Positions 7,087 to 14,500 of a DNA stretch of 24,551 bases are shown here, in pieces. Source of the DNA: Salinirussus sp. (GTDB lineage: Archaea; Halobacteriota; Halobacteria; Halobacteriales; Haloarculaceae); the NCBI GenBank assembly GCA_028275005.1, contig JAQCNN010000257.1:1-24551 (forward strand), in the 5' to 3' direction. Each line of letters starts with the position of its first letter. Within the stretch, counting starts at the first letter, position 1. The translations under genes were made by a program, and so were the position numbers. The notes under the pieces are model-generated. The model had not been told where the DNA came from. It saw nothing but the letters and a program-made list of their open reading frames with translations, and did no database searches.

Positions 7087-8103
7087 TCAGAGCGTCTGCT
7101 CGTAGCTCTCGTCGACCAGCGGCCAGCGGTCGTCGTCGACCGCCGCCATCCGCTCGCGGGCGGCGTCAGTGAGTGCGTAGGCCTTGCCGTCCTGCTCGAC
7201 GTAGCCGTCGGCCTCGAGATGTTCGAGGTGGGCGTAGGACTCACCCGGGCCGTGGAGGATGTGGATCGACTCCAGGTCCCCGAACAGCTCGGCGCTGACC
7301 GCCCAGGGCGTCGACGGGCCCTGCTCCCGGAGCACCTCGAGCACCCGCCAGGCCCGCTCCTCGTGGTGGTCGACGATCGTCTCGGCGCGGGCCGCGGGGT
7401 CCTCGATGGGGTCGCGGTGACCCGGCCAGGCGCGGTCGTAGTCGGCCTCGATATACCCGATGAGAGTCTCGAGATACTTGCCGAGTGCCCCCTCGACGCG
7501 GATGTCCGCGCCGCCGACATTCGGGGTGTACACCGGCAGGAGTGCGTCCCCCGAGGCGACGACGTCCTCGCCGTCGACGGTCAGCTCGAAGCTCGCCAGC
7601 CCGAGGGCGTGACCCGGGGTGTGCCGGGCCGTGAGCTCGTAGTCGCCGACCTGGAAGCTGTCGCCGTCGGCAAATGGCTCGACCTCGGGGCCGGCGCCGA
7701 ACATGTCACCCTCCCCGTGCATGATCGACCTGAGGACCGCCTGCTGGTCCTCCGGGATGGCCCACTCGTCGAAGTACGCGAGCTGTTTCTGTTCCATTGC
7801 CTCCTGTGTCTCGGGCTCCTGGCTGATCAGCGCGGCGTCGTCCTCGTGGGCGTAGACGGTCGCGCCGCTCTCGTCCTGGATGGTCGCCGCCAGCCCGGTG
7901 TGGTCACCGTGGAAGTGGGTGAGAAAGACGAGGTCGATATCCGCGAAGCCGAGGCCGCGGTCGGCCAGTTCCGTCTCCAGGTGGTCGCGGGTCTCGTCGG
8001 TCGCGTCGCCGGTGTCGACCATCGCCGTGGTCCCGTTGCTCCGCAGCAGGTACGCGTTGTTGTTCCCCTCGAATGCCGTGTTCGACAGCGAGATCCTGTC
8101 CAT
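7087..8103 (-). CDS. Metallo-beta-lactamase-fold hydrolase with C-terminal winged helix
   Basis: A 338-residue protein. The MBL domain at about 1-235 has the metal motif HFHGDH at 63-68, then HTPGH at 161-165, D186 in SGDALLP and H229 in PGHRDP, so the full binuclear ligand set is present. About 246-320 forms a small winged-helix-like domain (AWRVLEVLRE, ELFGD, YAHLEHLEADGYVEQDG). This resembles the LACTB2-like layout, where the C-terminal domain shapes substrate or RNA binding. Bacterial and archaeal relatives include thioesterases and glyoxalase-II-like enzymes. I chose the third in-frame ATG (8103) because relatives usually start MxRI..GNTAFEG; ATGs at 8112 and 8130 are possible. It is upstream of the CoA-transferase gene on the same strand, so a thioesterase role is plausible but not shown. 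Confidence 0.8.
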   Translation of the reverse strand: MDRISLSNTAFEGNNNAYLLRSNGTTAMVDTGDATDETRDHLETELADRGLGFADIDLVFLTHFHGDHTGLAATIQDESGATVYAHEDDAALISQEPETQEAMEQKQLAYFDEWAIPEDQQAVLRSIMHGEGDMFGAGPEVEPFADGDSFQVGDYELTARHTPGHALGLASFELTVDGEDVVASGDALLPVYTPNVGGADIRVEGALGKYLETLIGYIEADYDRAWPGHRDPIEDPAARAETIVDHHEERAWRVLEVLREQGPSTPWAVSAELFGDLESIHILHGPGESYAHLEHLEADGYVEQDGKAYALTDAARERMAAVDDDRWPLVDESYEQTL

Positions 8104-8158
8104 CGTTCGCATTGCACAGTACCGGGACAAACCTATTTCGGATTGTCCGTGACCGGTG

Positions 8159-8166
8159 TTTTTATG
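8159..8166 (+). promoter_or_regulatory. Putative TATA element upstream of the mini-ORF/crotonase unit
   Basis: TTTTTATG is the clearest AT-rich element here. Its centre is 27-28 nt before the mini-ORF ATG at 8191, the spacing expected if transcription begins at that ATG. The crotonase ATG is about 67 nt further on. Confidence 0.5.
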
Positions 8167-8190
8167 CCGTCGCTGGTGGTGGTATGGCTC

Positions 8191-8256
8191 ATGTCACTGT
8201 CTCTACAGACACGACTGCACAGCCAGGCAACCACACGACGCGACGGGGGTGTCTGA
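8191..8256 (+). CDS. Leaderless 21-codon upstream ORF ending at the crotonase start
   Basis: The ATG at 8191 opens a 21-residue peptide starting MSLSLQTRLH and ending ATTRRDGGV, with TGA at 8254-8256. One base separates the stop from the crotonase ATG at 8258. The GGGGGTG at 8245-8251 both encodes the Gly-Gly and provides the ribosome-binding site of the enzyme gene. The predicted promoter places transcription start at the mini-ORF ATG. The architecture and last six codons match those of the mini-ORF before the MaoC gene. A translationally coupled leader peptide is the simplest reading; no direct proof of translation. Confidence 0.42.
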   Translation: MSLSLQTRLHSQATTRRDGGV

Positions 8257-8257
8257 G

Positions 8258-9052
8258 ATGGGTGACTACGAGACCGTCGGGGTCGACTGGGACGGCGACC
8301 GTGGCGTCGGCACGGTCACCCTCGACCGGCCCGACGCCCTGAACGCGCTCAACGACCAGATCCGGACCGACGTGGTCGCGGCCATGCAGGAACTGGAGGC
8401 CCACAACGAGGACGCCGACGGGGTCGCTCTCCGCGTCGTCGTCCTCGAGGGCGCCGGCGACCGTGCCTTCTCGGCCGGTGCGGACATCAGCGGCTTCTCC
8501 GACGACTCCGCCGGCGCCAGCTCCGACCCCGGCCTCTACGAGTTCGTCCGGGAGTTCCCCGCCCCTGTCGTGGCGAAGATCGACGGCTACTGCCTGGGCG
8601 GGGGGTTCGAACTCTCGCTCGCCTGTGACTTCCGGCTGGCAAGCGAGTCAAGCAGGTTCGGGCTCCCCGAGGTCGACCTCGGACTCCTGCCGGGTGCCGG
8701 GGCCGTCCAGTACATCACGAAACTCGCCGGGCCGGGGCTGGCAAAGGAGATCGCGATGACCGGCGAGCACTTCCCGCCCGAACGGATGAGCGACGCGGAG
8801 GTGATCCACGACGTCCACCCCGACGACGAGTTCGACGAGGCCGTCGAGGCGTTCGTCACAGACCTGGCCGGCCAGGCGCCCCTCGCCGTACAGGCGCTAA
8901 AGGAGTCCGCCGAGATGGCGACCCAGGCCGGGCTCCGGGAGGGGATCGCCCACGACCGAAGCATGTTCGAGACGCTGCTGGGCACCGAGGACTTCGAGGA
9001 GGGCGCCGCCGCGTTCAACGAGGACCGCGAGCCCGAGTTCGAGGGGAGGTAG
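8258..9052 (+). CDS. Enoyl-CoA hydratase/isomerase (crotonase family)
   Basis: A 264-residue crotonase-fold enzyme. LDRPDALNALN at 22-32 and FSAGADISGF at 71-80 form the CoA-binding and oxyanion-hole regions. Both general acid/base glutamates of true hydratases are present: E118 in GGGFELSLACD and E138 in FGLPEVDLG, 20 residues apart as in the mitochondrial enzyme. Hydration of trans-2-enoyl-CoA to (S)-3-hydroxyacyl-CoA is therefore likely. The start is the ATG preceded by GGGGGTG 7 nt upstream; an open extension to 8156 lacks the crotonase pattern. The neighbouring MaoC protein would give the opposite stereoisomer, so the two hydratases need not act on the same intermediate. The 3' end is convergent with a winged-helix gene 11 nt away. 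Confidence 0.9.
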   Translation: MGDYETVGVDWDGDRGVGTVTLDRPDALNALNDQIRTDVVAAMQELEAHNEDADGVALRVVVLEGAGDRAFSAGADISGFSDDSAGASSDPGLYEFVREFPAPVVAKIDGYCLGGGFELSLACDFRLASESSRFGLPEVDLGLLPGAGAVQYITKLAGPGLAKEIAMTGEHFPPERMSDAEVIHDVHPDDEFDEAVEAFVTDLAGQAPLAVQALKESAEMATQAGLREGIAHDRSMFETLLGTEDFEEGAAAFNEDREPEFEGR

Positions 9053-9063
9053 AGCACCCCGGG

Positions 9064-9438
9064 TCAGCCGCGGGTCGAACTCGACGGGTCACGGACCTCG
9101 ACCTCGGTCTCGAACCCGCTCTCGCCGAGTTCGACCCCGATTGACTCGACGGTCGCGGTGAACGTCCGGCGGTGGTGGCCCCCCGGCTCACACTCCAGAT
9201 GTTCGGCGACCAGCCCCGCCTCCTGGAGCCGGTCGAGCCGGCGGTAGGCCGTCGACCGCGAGGTGTCACACTCCTCCGCGAGCTCCCGGGCCGACTTTGC
9301 CTCGGTCCGGATGGCCCCGAGAAACGCCCGGGCGTACTCGTCGCTGAGGAGGGCAATTACCGTCCCCGGCGACACGGTCGTGTCGTCCGTCGTGTCCTGC
9401 GTCGCTCCGGCGTACCGGGAGGCTGTCGTCTCTGTCAT
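9064..9438 (-). CDS. Small winged-helix transcriptional regulator (paralogue 1)
   Basis: A 124-residue protein with an ArsR-like winged helix at about 28-95. The recognition region reads SARELAEECDTSRSTAYRRL at 49-68, followed by the wing GGHHRRTF at 86-93. The first 25 residues are Thr/Asp-rich and probably disordered. No metal-binding cysteine motif of the ArsR type is seen. It aligns closely with the protein encoded at 9581-10006, and both share an upstream DNA element. The start ATG follows AAGGAGAGGG, a good ribosome-binding site. Probably a transcription factor for local genes; the ligand is unknown. Confidence 0.8.
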   Translation of the reverse strand: MTETTASRYAGATQDTTDDTTVSPGTVIALLSDEYARAFLGAIRTEAKSARELAEECDTSRSTAYRRLDRLQEAGLVAEHLECEPGGHHRRTFTATVESIGVELGESGFETEVEVRDPSSSTRG

Positions 9439-9478
9439 GCTACCCTCTCCTTGTCACCCGCACCACTGGAAGCTACCG

Positions 9479-9488
9479 TCTATATCAG
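9479..9488 (-). promoter_or_regulatory. Putative TATA element for winged-helix gene 1
   Basis: The complement reads CTGATATAGA, centred about 45 nt before the start at 9438. A transcript from it would begin near 9457 and carry the AAGGAG ribosome-binding site in a leader of about 20 nt. Confidence 0.45.
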
Positions 9489-9507
9489 TCGCCCTGCCCG
9501 GAGTGAC

Positions 9508-9530
9508 GGGCTAGCTGTATTGTGTCCGGG
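9508..9530 (-). promoter_or_regulatory. Conserved upstream element, copy 1 (possible operator)
   Basis: The complement of 9509-9522 reads CAATACAGCTAGCC, 71 nt before the start of winged-helix gene 1 and upstream of its TATA element. The same 14-mer with one change lies 69 nt before winged-helix gene 2. Flanking GACGG and CCGGG are also shared. Candidate binding site for these regulators. Confidence 0.5.
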
Positions 9531-9580
9531 GGGCGGGTGCCCGCGCGCTGGGGGGGCTCGGGAACGGTCGGCCGCCGCCC

Positions 9581-10006
9581 TCAGTGCCGTGACCGGCGTT
9601 GCTCCGTCCGGGTCGCCGGCTCGTCCGGGGCGGCCGTGGTGACGGTCACCGACAGCCCGTCGTCGGTCACGTCGACGGAGACCGCCTCCAGGGTCGTCTC
9701 GAAGACCGTCCGGTGATGGCCGTCGGCGTCGTACTCGACCCCCGTCTCGACCAGCCCGGCCGCCTGGAGGCTGTTCAGTCGCCGGTAGACCGTGGGTCGG
9801 GAGGCGCCACACAGCTCGGCGAGCTTCCGTGCCGACCTCGCCTCCCGACCGGCCGCCTCGAGGATCTCCTGTGTGTACTCGGCGTCGAGTAGCTCCAGTA
9901 GCGCTGTCGGGGACGTCCCCACGTGGTCGGCCGCCTCTCCGTTCGGCGTCTGACCTGTCTCGGCGTTTGACCGCCCGGACCGTTCGAACCCGGCTGCCTC
10001 GCTCAT
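9581..10006 (-). CDS. Small winged-helix transcriptional regulator (paralogue 2)
   Basis: A 141-residue protein with a winged helix at about 35-102. The helix-turn-helix region reads SARKLAELCGASRPTVYRRL at 58-77 and the wing DGHHRTVF at 95-102. Residues 1-30 and 125-141 are polar and low in structure. It is a clear paralogue of the protein encoded just downstream on the same strand (142 nt gap). I chose the ATG at 10006 since the conserved part starts near residue 33; the frame is open further upstream, but that extension is Arg/Trp-rich and unlike the family. It is divergent from the flavoprotein-like gene at 10216, with a palindrome-rich 209-nt region between them, and so is a likely regulator of itself and of that gene. 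Confidence 0.78.
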   Translation of the reverse strand: MSEAAGFERSGRSNAETGQTPNGEAADHVGTSPTALLELLDAEYTQEILEAAGREARSARKLAELCGASRPTVYRRLNSLQAAGLVETGVEYDADGHHRTVFETTLEAVSVDVTDDGLSVTVTTAAPDEPATRTEQRRSRH

Positions 10007-10042
10007 ATCTCTACGACTGGCCCCCTCCCACCAGAGCGTCCC

Positions 10043-10076
10043 GGCAACTGACGTTGCCCGGGCCCCGTCCGGACGG
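10043..10076. promoter_or_regulatory. Two palindromes in the divergent region (candidate operators)
   Basis: GGCAACTGACGTTGCC at 10043-10058 is an inverted repeat with 6-nt arms and a 4-nt spacer. CCGTCCGGACGG at 10065-10076 is a perfect 12-nt palindrome. Both lie within 70 nt of the winged-helix gene 2 start and could be dimer-binding sites or act on the divergent gene. Short palindromes also arise by chance in GC-rich DNA. Confidence 0.35.
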
Positions 10077-10095
10077 CTAGTTGTATTGCCCCGGG
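10074..10095 (-). promoter_or_regulatory. Conserved upstream element, copy 2 (possible operator/promoter)
   Basis: The complement of 10075-10088 reads CAATACAACTAGCC, matching copy 1 at 13 of 14 positions, and lies 69 nt before the start of winged-helix gene 2. CCGGG follows at 10091-10095 as in copy 1. No better TATA element is visible for this gene, so the AATACAACTA part may itself be the core promoter. Confidence 0.5.
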
Positions 10096-10153
10096 CGCTG
10101 GTGTGGACACTCGGCGACACGCCCTCCGGCGGTTTGTCCGGGAGTGAACAGCT

Positions 10154-10191
10154 GTGTCTCCCCCTGAAACACGCAACACCCGCTTAGGTGG
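10154..10191 (+). promoter_or_regulatory. Putative promoter and inverted repeat of the flavoprotein-like gene
   Basis: CTTAGGTGG at 10183-10191 has its TATA-like part (CTTAGG) centred about 30 nt before the ATG at 10216. Just upstream, GTGTCTC (10154-10160) and GAAACAC (10166-10172) form an imperfect inverted repeat in a position suited to a regulator. Weak consensus, called on spacing. Confidence 0.3.
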
Positions 10192-10215
10192 GATGGCCCC
10201 CGAGATGCGCGGTAA

Positions 10216-11532
10216 ATGCAGGAAACCCCCCGATCCCCGTCGCGCGACCAGGGGCGGACGGCGACACGCCGGAGGGCGGAGCCGGCAGACCGGGACAGTC
10301 CGACCGCGCCGTCTCCCGACGCACCCGGCGGGCCTGTGTGGCTGCCGGACGACGGTCTCATTACCGAAGAGACGGACAGACAGGTGCTCGTGGTCGGCGA
10401 CACCGTCGCCGGCCTCGCACTCACGCTCCTGCTGGACCGTGCGGGCTACGACCCGGTGCTCGTGAGGGGCCCCGAGACGGCGACGGTCTCCCGGCTGGGC
10501 TACCTCTGGCCGCCGACACTCCGGCTGCTCGACGCCCTCGGAGTCGAGATGTCGGCGCCCGACTGTGGGGTCGGCGTCGACCGCGTCGACGTCCGGGCCG
10601 GCGGGACGCTGCGCTCCGACACAGCCGACACGGCCGCCGGCCGGCCGGCCCTTTTCCGAACGACACGCCTTCGCCGGGGTCTCGAGGCCGAACTCCCGGA
10701 CACGGGACAGGGGCGTGACCGGACCGTCGACTCGCTCTCGCGCCGCCAGGGCGGGCTGGTGGTCGCCTTCGACGACGGCGTCCGGGAGTGGTTCGACGTG
10801 GCGGTCGACACGGGCAGGGTGGACGGCCTGCTCCGGAGCGACGGCGGACAGGCCACACTCGCCGCCGACGGACGGGACGGCGAGACCACCGCCCTGACAC
10901 AGTACGAGGTGGCGGTCGTGACCGACACCGACAGGGACGCGACGGCGGCCCCAGGCCACGTCCGCGAGGGCTGGCAGCCGGGGGTGCTGGCCCAGTCCCT
11001 GCCGCGACCCGGTGACTCCGGGCGTCTCCTGCGGGTGACGACCGCCCGCGACGCGCCGGCGACGCTGACCGAGACGGTCCGGGAGGCGCTCCCCGACGGG
11101 GCGACCGGGGTGCCGGCCCTCTCCGGCCGCGAGCCGGTGAGTGTCAGGCAGGTCTCCTCGCTGCCGGCCGACCCTGCCCGGTCGTGGTGGGGGCGTGGCC
11201 GTGTCGCCTTCTGTGGCGGGACGACCTGTCCGGTCCCGCCGGCCAGCGGCGTCCGGGTCTCGGCCGGTATCGCGGACGCGCTGGCGCTGGTCTCGGCGCT
11301 GACCCGCGGACCGCGGGCGACCGCTGACGCCGTCGAGGCCTACGCCACCCGCCGGGCCAGGCGGGTCGGAACCCTCGCCCGGACGGCGGCGACCGCCCGG
11401 GCGGACCACGCGTACCCGGTCCCGGACCGTACACAGCCGGCACTCGCCACGCTCGGGCTGCTCCGGACCGTCGCGCTCGCCCCGTTTCTCGGCGGCTCGC
11501 TGGCCAGCCTCCAGCGCGAGGGGTTCGAGTGA
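10216..11532 (+). CDS. Flavoprotein-monooxygenase-like protein with altered FAD motifs
   Basis: A 438-residue protein with the outline of the PHBH/UbiH-type FAD monooxygenases. A beta-alpha-beta start is visible at 57-85 (VLVVGDTVAGLALTLLLDRAG), followed by FRTTRLRRGLEAEL at 147-160, the usual RxxL helix. FCGGTTCPVPPASG lies at 332-345, where the family has GDAAHxxPPxxG. All three signature motifs deviate. GxGxxG is replaced by GDTVAG at 61-66, the DG motif is DTGRVDG at 198-204, and the ribityl-binding Asp of the GD motif is Gly. The first 40 residues are Arg/Pro-rich and unlike haloarchaeal proteins, so a GTG at 10336 is an alternative start. FAD binding and activity are doubtful. The gene is divergent from winged-helix gene 2, and its stop is 1 nt from the convergent stop of the multi-PAS regulator gene. 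Confidence 0.65.
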   Translation: MQETPRSPSRDQGRTATRRRAEPADRDSPTAPSPDAPGGPVWLPDDGLITEETDRQVLVVGDTVAGLALTLLLDRAGYDPVLVRGPETATVSRLGYLWPPTLRLLDALGVEMSAPDCGVGVDRVDVRAGGTLRSDTADTAAGRPALFRTTRLRRGLEAELPDTGQGRDRTVDSLSRRQGGLVVAFDDGVREWFDVAVDTGRVDGLLRSDGGQATLAADGRDGETTALTQYEVAVVTDTDRDATAAPGHVREGWQPGVLAQSLPRPGDSGRLLRVTTARDAPATLTETVREALPDGATGVPALSGREPVSVRQVSSLPADPARSWWGRGRVAFCGGTTCPVPPASGVRVSAGIADALALVSALTRGPRATADAVEAYATRRARRVGTLARTAATARADHAYPVPDRTQPALATLGLLRTVALAPFLGGSLASLQREGFE

Positions 11533-11533
11533 C

Positions 11534-14500
11534 TCACTCCGCCGGGTCGAGCAGCAGGCTGAACACCTTCCGCTCGGCGAGACGGAGATGCTTGTTCAGC
11601 GTCGGCTGCGTGATGTCGAGGCGGGCGGCAACCTCGCCCCCGTCGTTCTCCCGTGGCCACTCGAAGTAACCCGCCGACAGCGACGTCCGGAGCACCTCCA
11701 GTTGCCGGTCGGTCAGCTCCTCCCGGACCTGGTCGCCGAGCTCCGCCGTGGTCCGCTCCTGCCGGCTGTGCTGGCGTCTGGCAACCAGCTCCAGCGACGG
11801 GGCGACCGACCCCAGCCGCTCGACGAACGACCGGACGTCGGCCTCCGTCGGCACCTCGACGGTGACCGTCGTCTCGCCGGGCTCGGCCGACGCGCTCCGG
11901 AGTACGCCCCCGTACTCGGCGAGTGGCGCCCCGAACCAGTCGCCGGTGCGAACCTCCACCAGCGTCGACGACGACTCCTCGGCCACCACCTCGACGTCAC
12001 CCGGCAACTCCCGCCGTGCGACCGTCTGGGCGTCCTCGGGGACGTCACCTTCGAAGCTGAAGTAGACACTGACGGAGCCGTCCTGCCGGCTCGCGGTCCG
12101 TTCGAGCCTGACCCGGCAGCCGGCCGCCGCCGCCGCCCGGGCGAAGGGCAGCGCCTCACCGCTGCCTCCGAACTCCAGTTCGACCGTCTCGTCCGACTCC
12201 AGGGCCCGGCGTCGCTCGACCGCCGCCAGCGCGTTCGCGATGGACGTGCCCAGCTGGGCGAGGACGCCGCGCTCGCGGTCGCCGAAGGCGTTTGGCGACT
12301 CGACGCCGACGGTCAGCACGCCCTGCGTGACGCCGTCGTACGTCAGCGGGACCGCACACAGCGACTGGTACCCCTCCGACAGCGCCCGGCGCCGCCAGCC
12401 CCCGGCCGGCCCGCTGTCGACCAGCGAGCCAGCCACCTGTGGCTCGTCGCTCCGCCAGGCCGCGACCGCGGGGTGGGGGTCGGCCGTCCCCTCCGTCGCC
12501 AGGTCGAACGCACCCACATACTGGTCGGAGGCACCGACGACCGCGCGAGGGGCGAGCCGGTCGGCGCCGACCTCGACCCCACCCACCCACGCGAGGCTGT
12601 ACGGACCCGACCCGGCCAGGCGCCGGCAGACTGCCCGCTCGACCTCCCCCGGGGTAGACGCGTCCGTAATCGCGGCCTCGACCTGCTGGGTGAGGCGGGC
12701 GATCCGGTCGAGCCGCTCGGCCCGCTCGGTCTGTGTCCGGAGCTGTTCCTGCTGGGCCTCGAGACGCTGTTTCCCCTCGAGGTGGTTGAGGGCGGCCTCG
12801 AGTGTCGCGGCCAGCACGTGAGCCGCCTGGACCGTCTCCGACCCCAGCGACCTGTCGGGTGAGCCGACGAGCAGGACCCCGTGGTTGCCGAGCGCGAGCG
12901 CGCGCCACCCCGCCAGGTCCGCCAGCTCGGCCGGTGTCGACGGCCCCTCGTCACCGACCAGCCCCGGCGTGCTGTCCCCGCCGTCCGGGGCGACGATGGT
13001 CCCGGTCGCAAACCCCTCCCAGAGCGGGCCGTCACCCGGGCCGACGGGCTCGGCCACCGCTGCCGGCAGCGGCCCGGCGGTCACCGCCGGCCGGAGGACA
13101 CCCTCGTCGTCGTCGTAGAGCAGCGCCCCGACAGCCGGGAGGTCGAGTGTCTCCGTGGCCGCCTCGACGGCCGTGTGGGCCGCCTCCGCCGGCGTATCCG
13201 CCGTCGCGAGGCCGTCGGTCGCGTCGTCGAAGGAGGCGATCCGTCGCTCGCGGGCCTTTCGCTCGGTGATGTCGCGGCTGACGATCACGACCCGGGGACT
13301 CCCGGTCCCCCACTCCGCCGGGTAGTAGTCGGAGTGCACCCACCGGACCTCCCCGTCGGGCCGCTCGACCCGGTACTCCCGGGCGTACCGGTCGGCCGCG
13401 TCGCCGGCGAGGATATCCTCGACGACCCCCTCGACGAACGCCCGATACCCCGCCTCGTCGTCCGGGTGGAGGGTGCCAAAAAAGCCCTCCTCGTAGGTCT
13501 CGCGGATCCGCTCGACCGGCTGGCCCCAGACCTCCTCGTAGCCCGAACTCACGTAGTCCGGTGCCCGCGAGGCCGCGGTGATCTCCTCGGCGCGGGTCAT
13601 GAAGATCGCCTCGTCGATCCGCTCGAGGATCGCCTCCAGACGGCGTTCGGTGCGGCGCTGCTCGGTCACGTCCCGGTTGAGCGAGAGGACACGCCGCTCC
13701 CCGCCGACCGTCGCAGTCGTGGAGTTCACCTCGAAGACACGCCGCTCGCCGTCGGCACGCTCGACCTCCCACTCGACGGTCTCGGCCTCGCCGGTCTCCG
13801 CGACCCGTTCGACGATTGTGTCGACACGCTCCTCGGTGAACTCCGGCCCGTCGGCGCTCAGCCCCTCGGCACCCACCTCCCGGATCGCCTCGAGGTCGTC
13901 GTAGCCGACCATCTCGAGATACCTGTCGTTGACGTCGGTCAGTTCGCCCGCCTCGGGGTCGAAGACGACGATACCGTCGGTGACACTGTTGAACACCTGC
14001 TCGTACTCGCGTTCCCGGCGCCTGCGTTCCGTGATGTCCCGTGTGAGCGAAATATACCGCCGTTCACCGCCGATCGTCGCCGGTTTCCCGGTCACCTCGA
14101 GCACCCGGACGTCGCCGTCTGCGGTCTCGAGTTTCCACTCGAAGGTCTCCGCCTCGCCCGAGGACATCACCCTATCGACGATCTCGACCGCACGCTCGCC
14201 CGTGTACCCCTCCGCTGTCACGCTCAGCCCGTCGATACCCCTCTCGAGGACGGTCTCCCGGTCGTAGCCGACCGTCTCGCACATCGCGTCGTTGACCGCG
14301 ACCATCTCCCCCGTCTCGGGGTCGTTGACCGTGATCGGGTCCGGCACGCCGTTGAAGATCTGTTCGTACTCCTGCTGGTGGCGCTCGGCGGCGTCCGTCG
14401 AGGCCCACAGCACCAACTCCCGTGCGCCGAAAGTCGCCGTCTCGACCCGGGAGTCGGTCCAGCGGACCGTCCCGTCGGCCCGCTCGAAGGGCCACTCGAG

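Noticed and set aside
4718..9052. Methylaspartate-cycle gene cluster (mesaconyl-CoA hydratase plus mesaconate CoA-transferase)
   Set aside because: The MaoC and CoA-transferase pairing fits in part, but glutamate mutase, methylaspartate ammonia-lyase and the methylmalyl-CoA lyase are not in the window.
10003..11409. A 468-codon minus-strand frame opposite the flavoprotein-like gene
   Set aside because: Low-complexity Arg/Gly/Pro sequence with no motif; a mirror of the GC-biased gene on the other strand.
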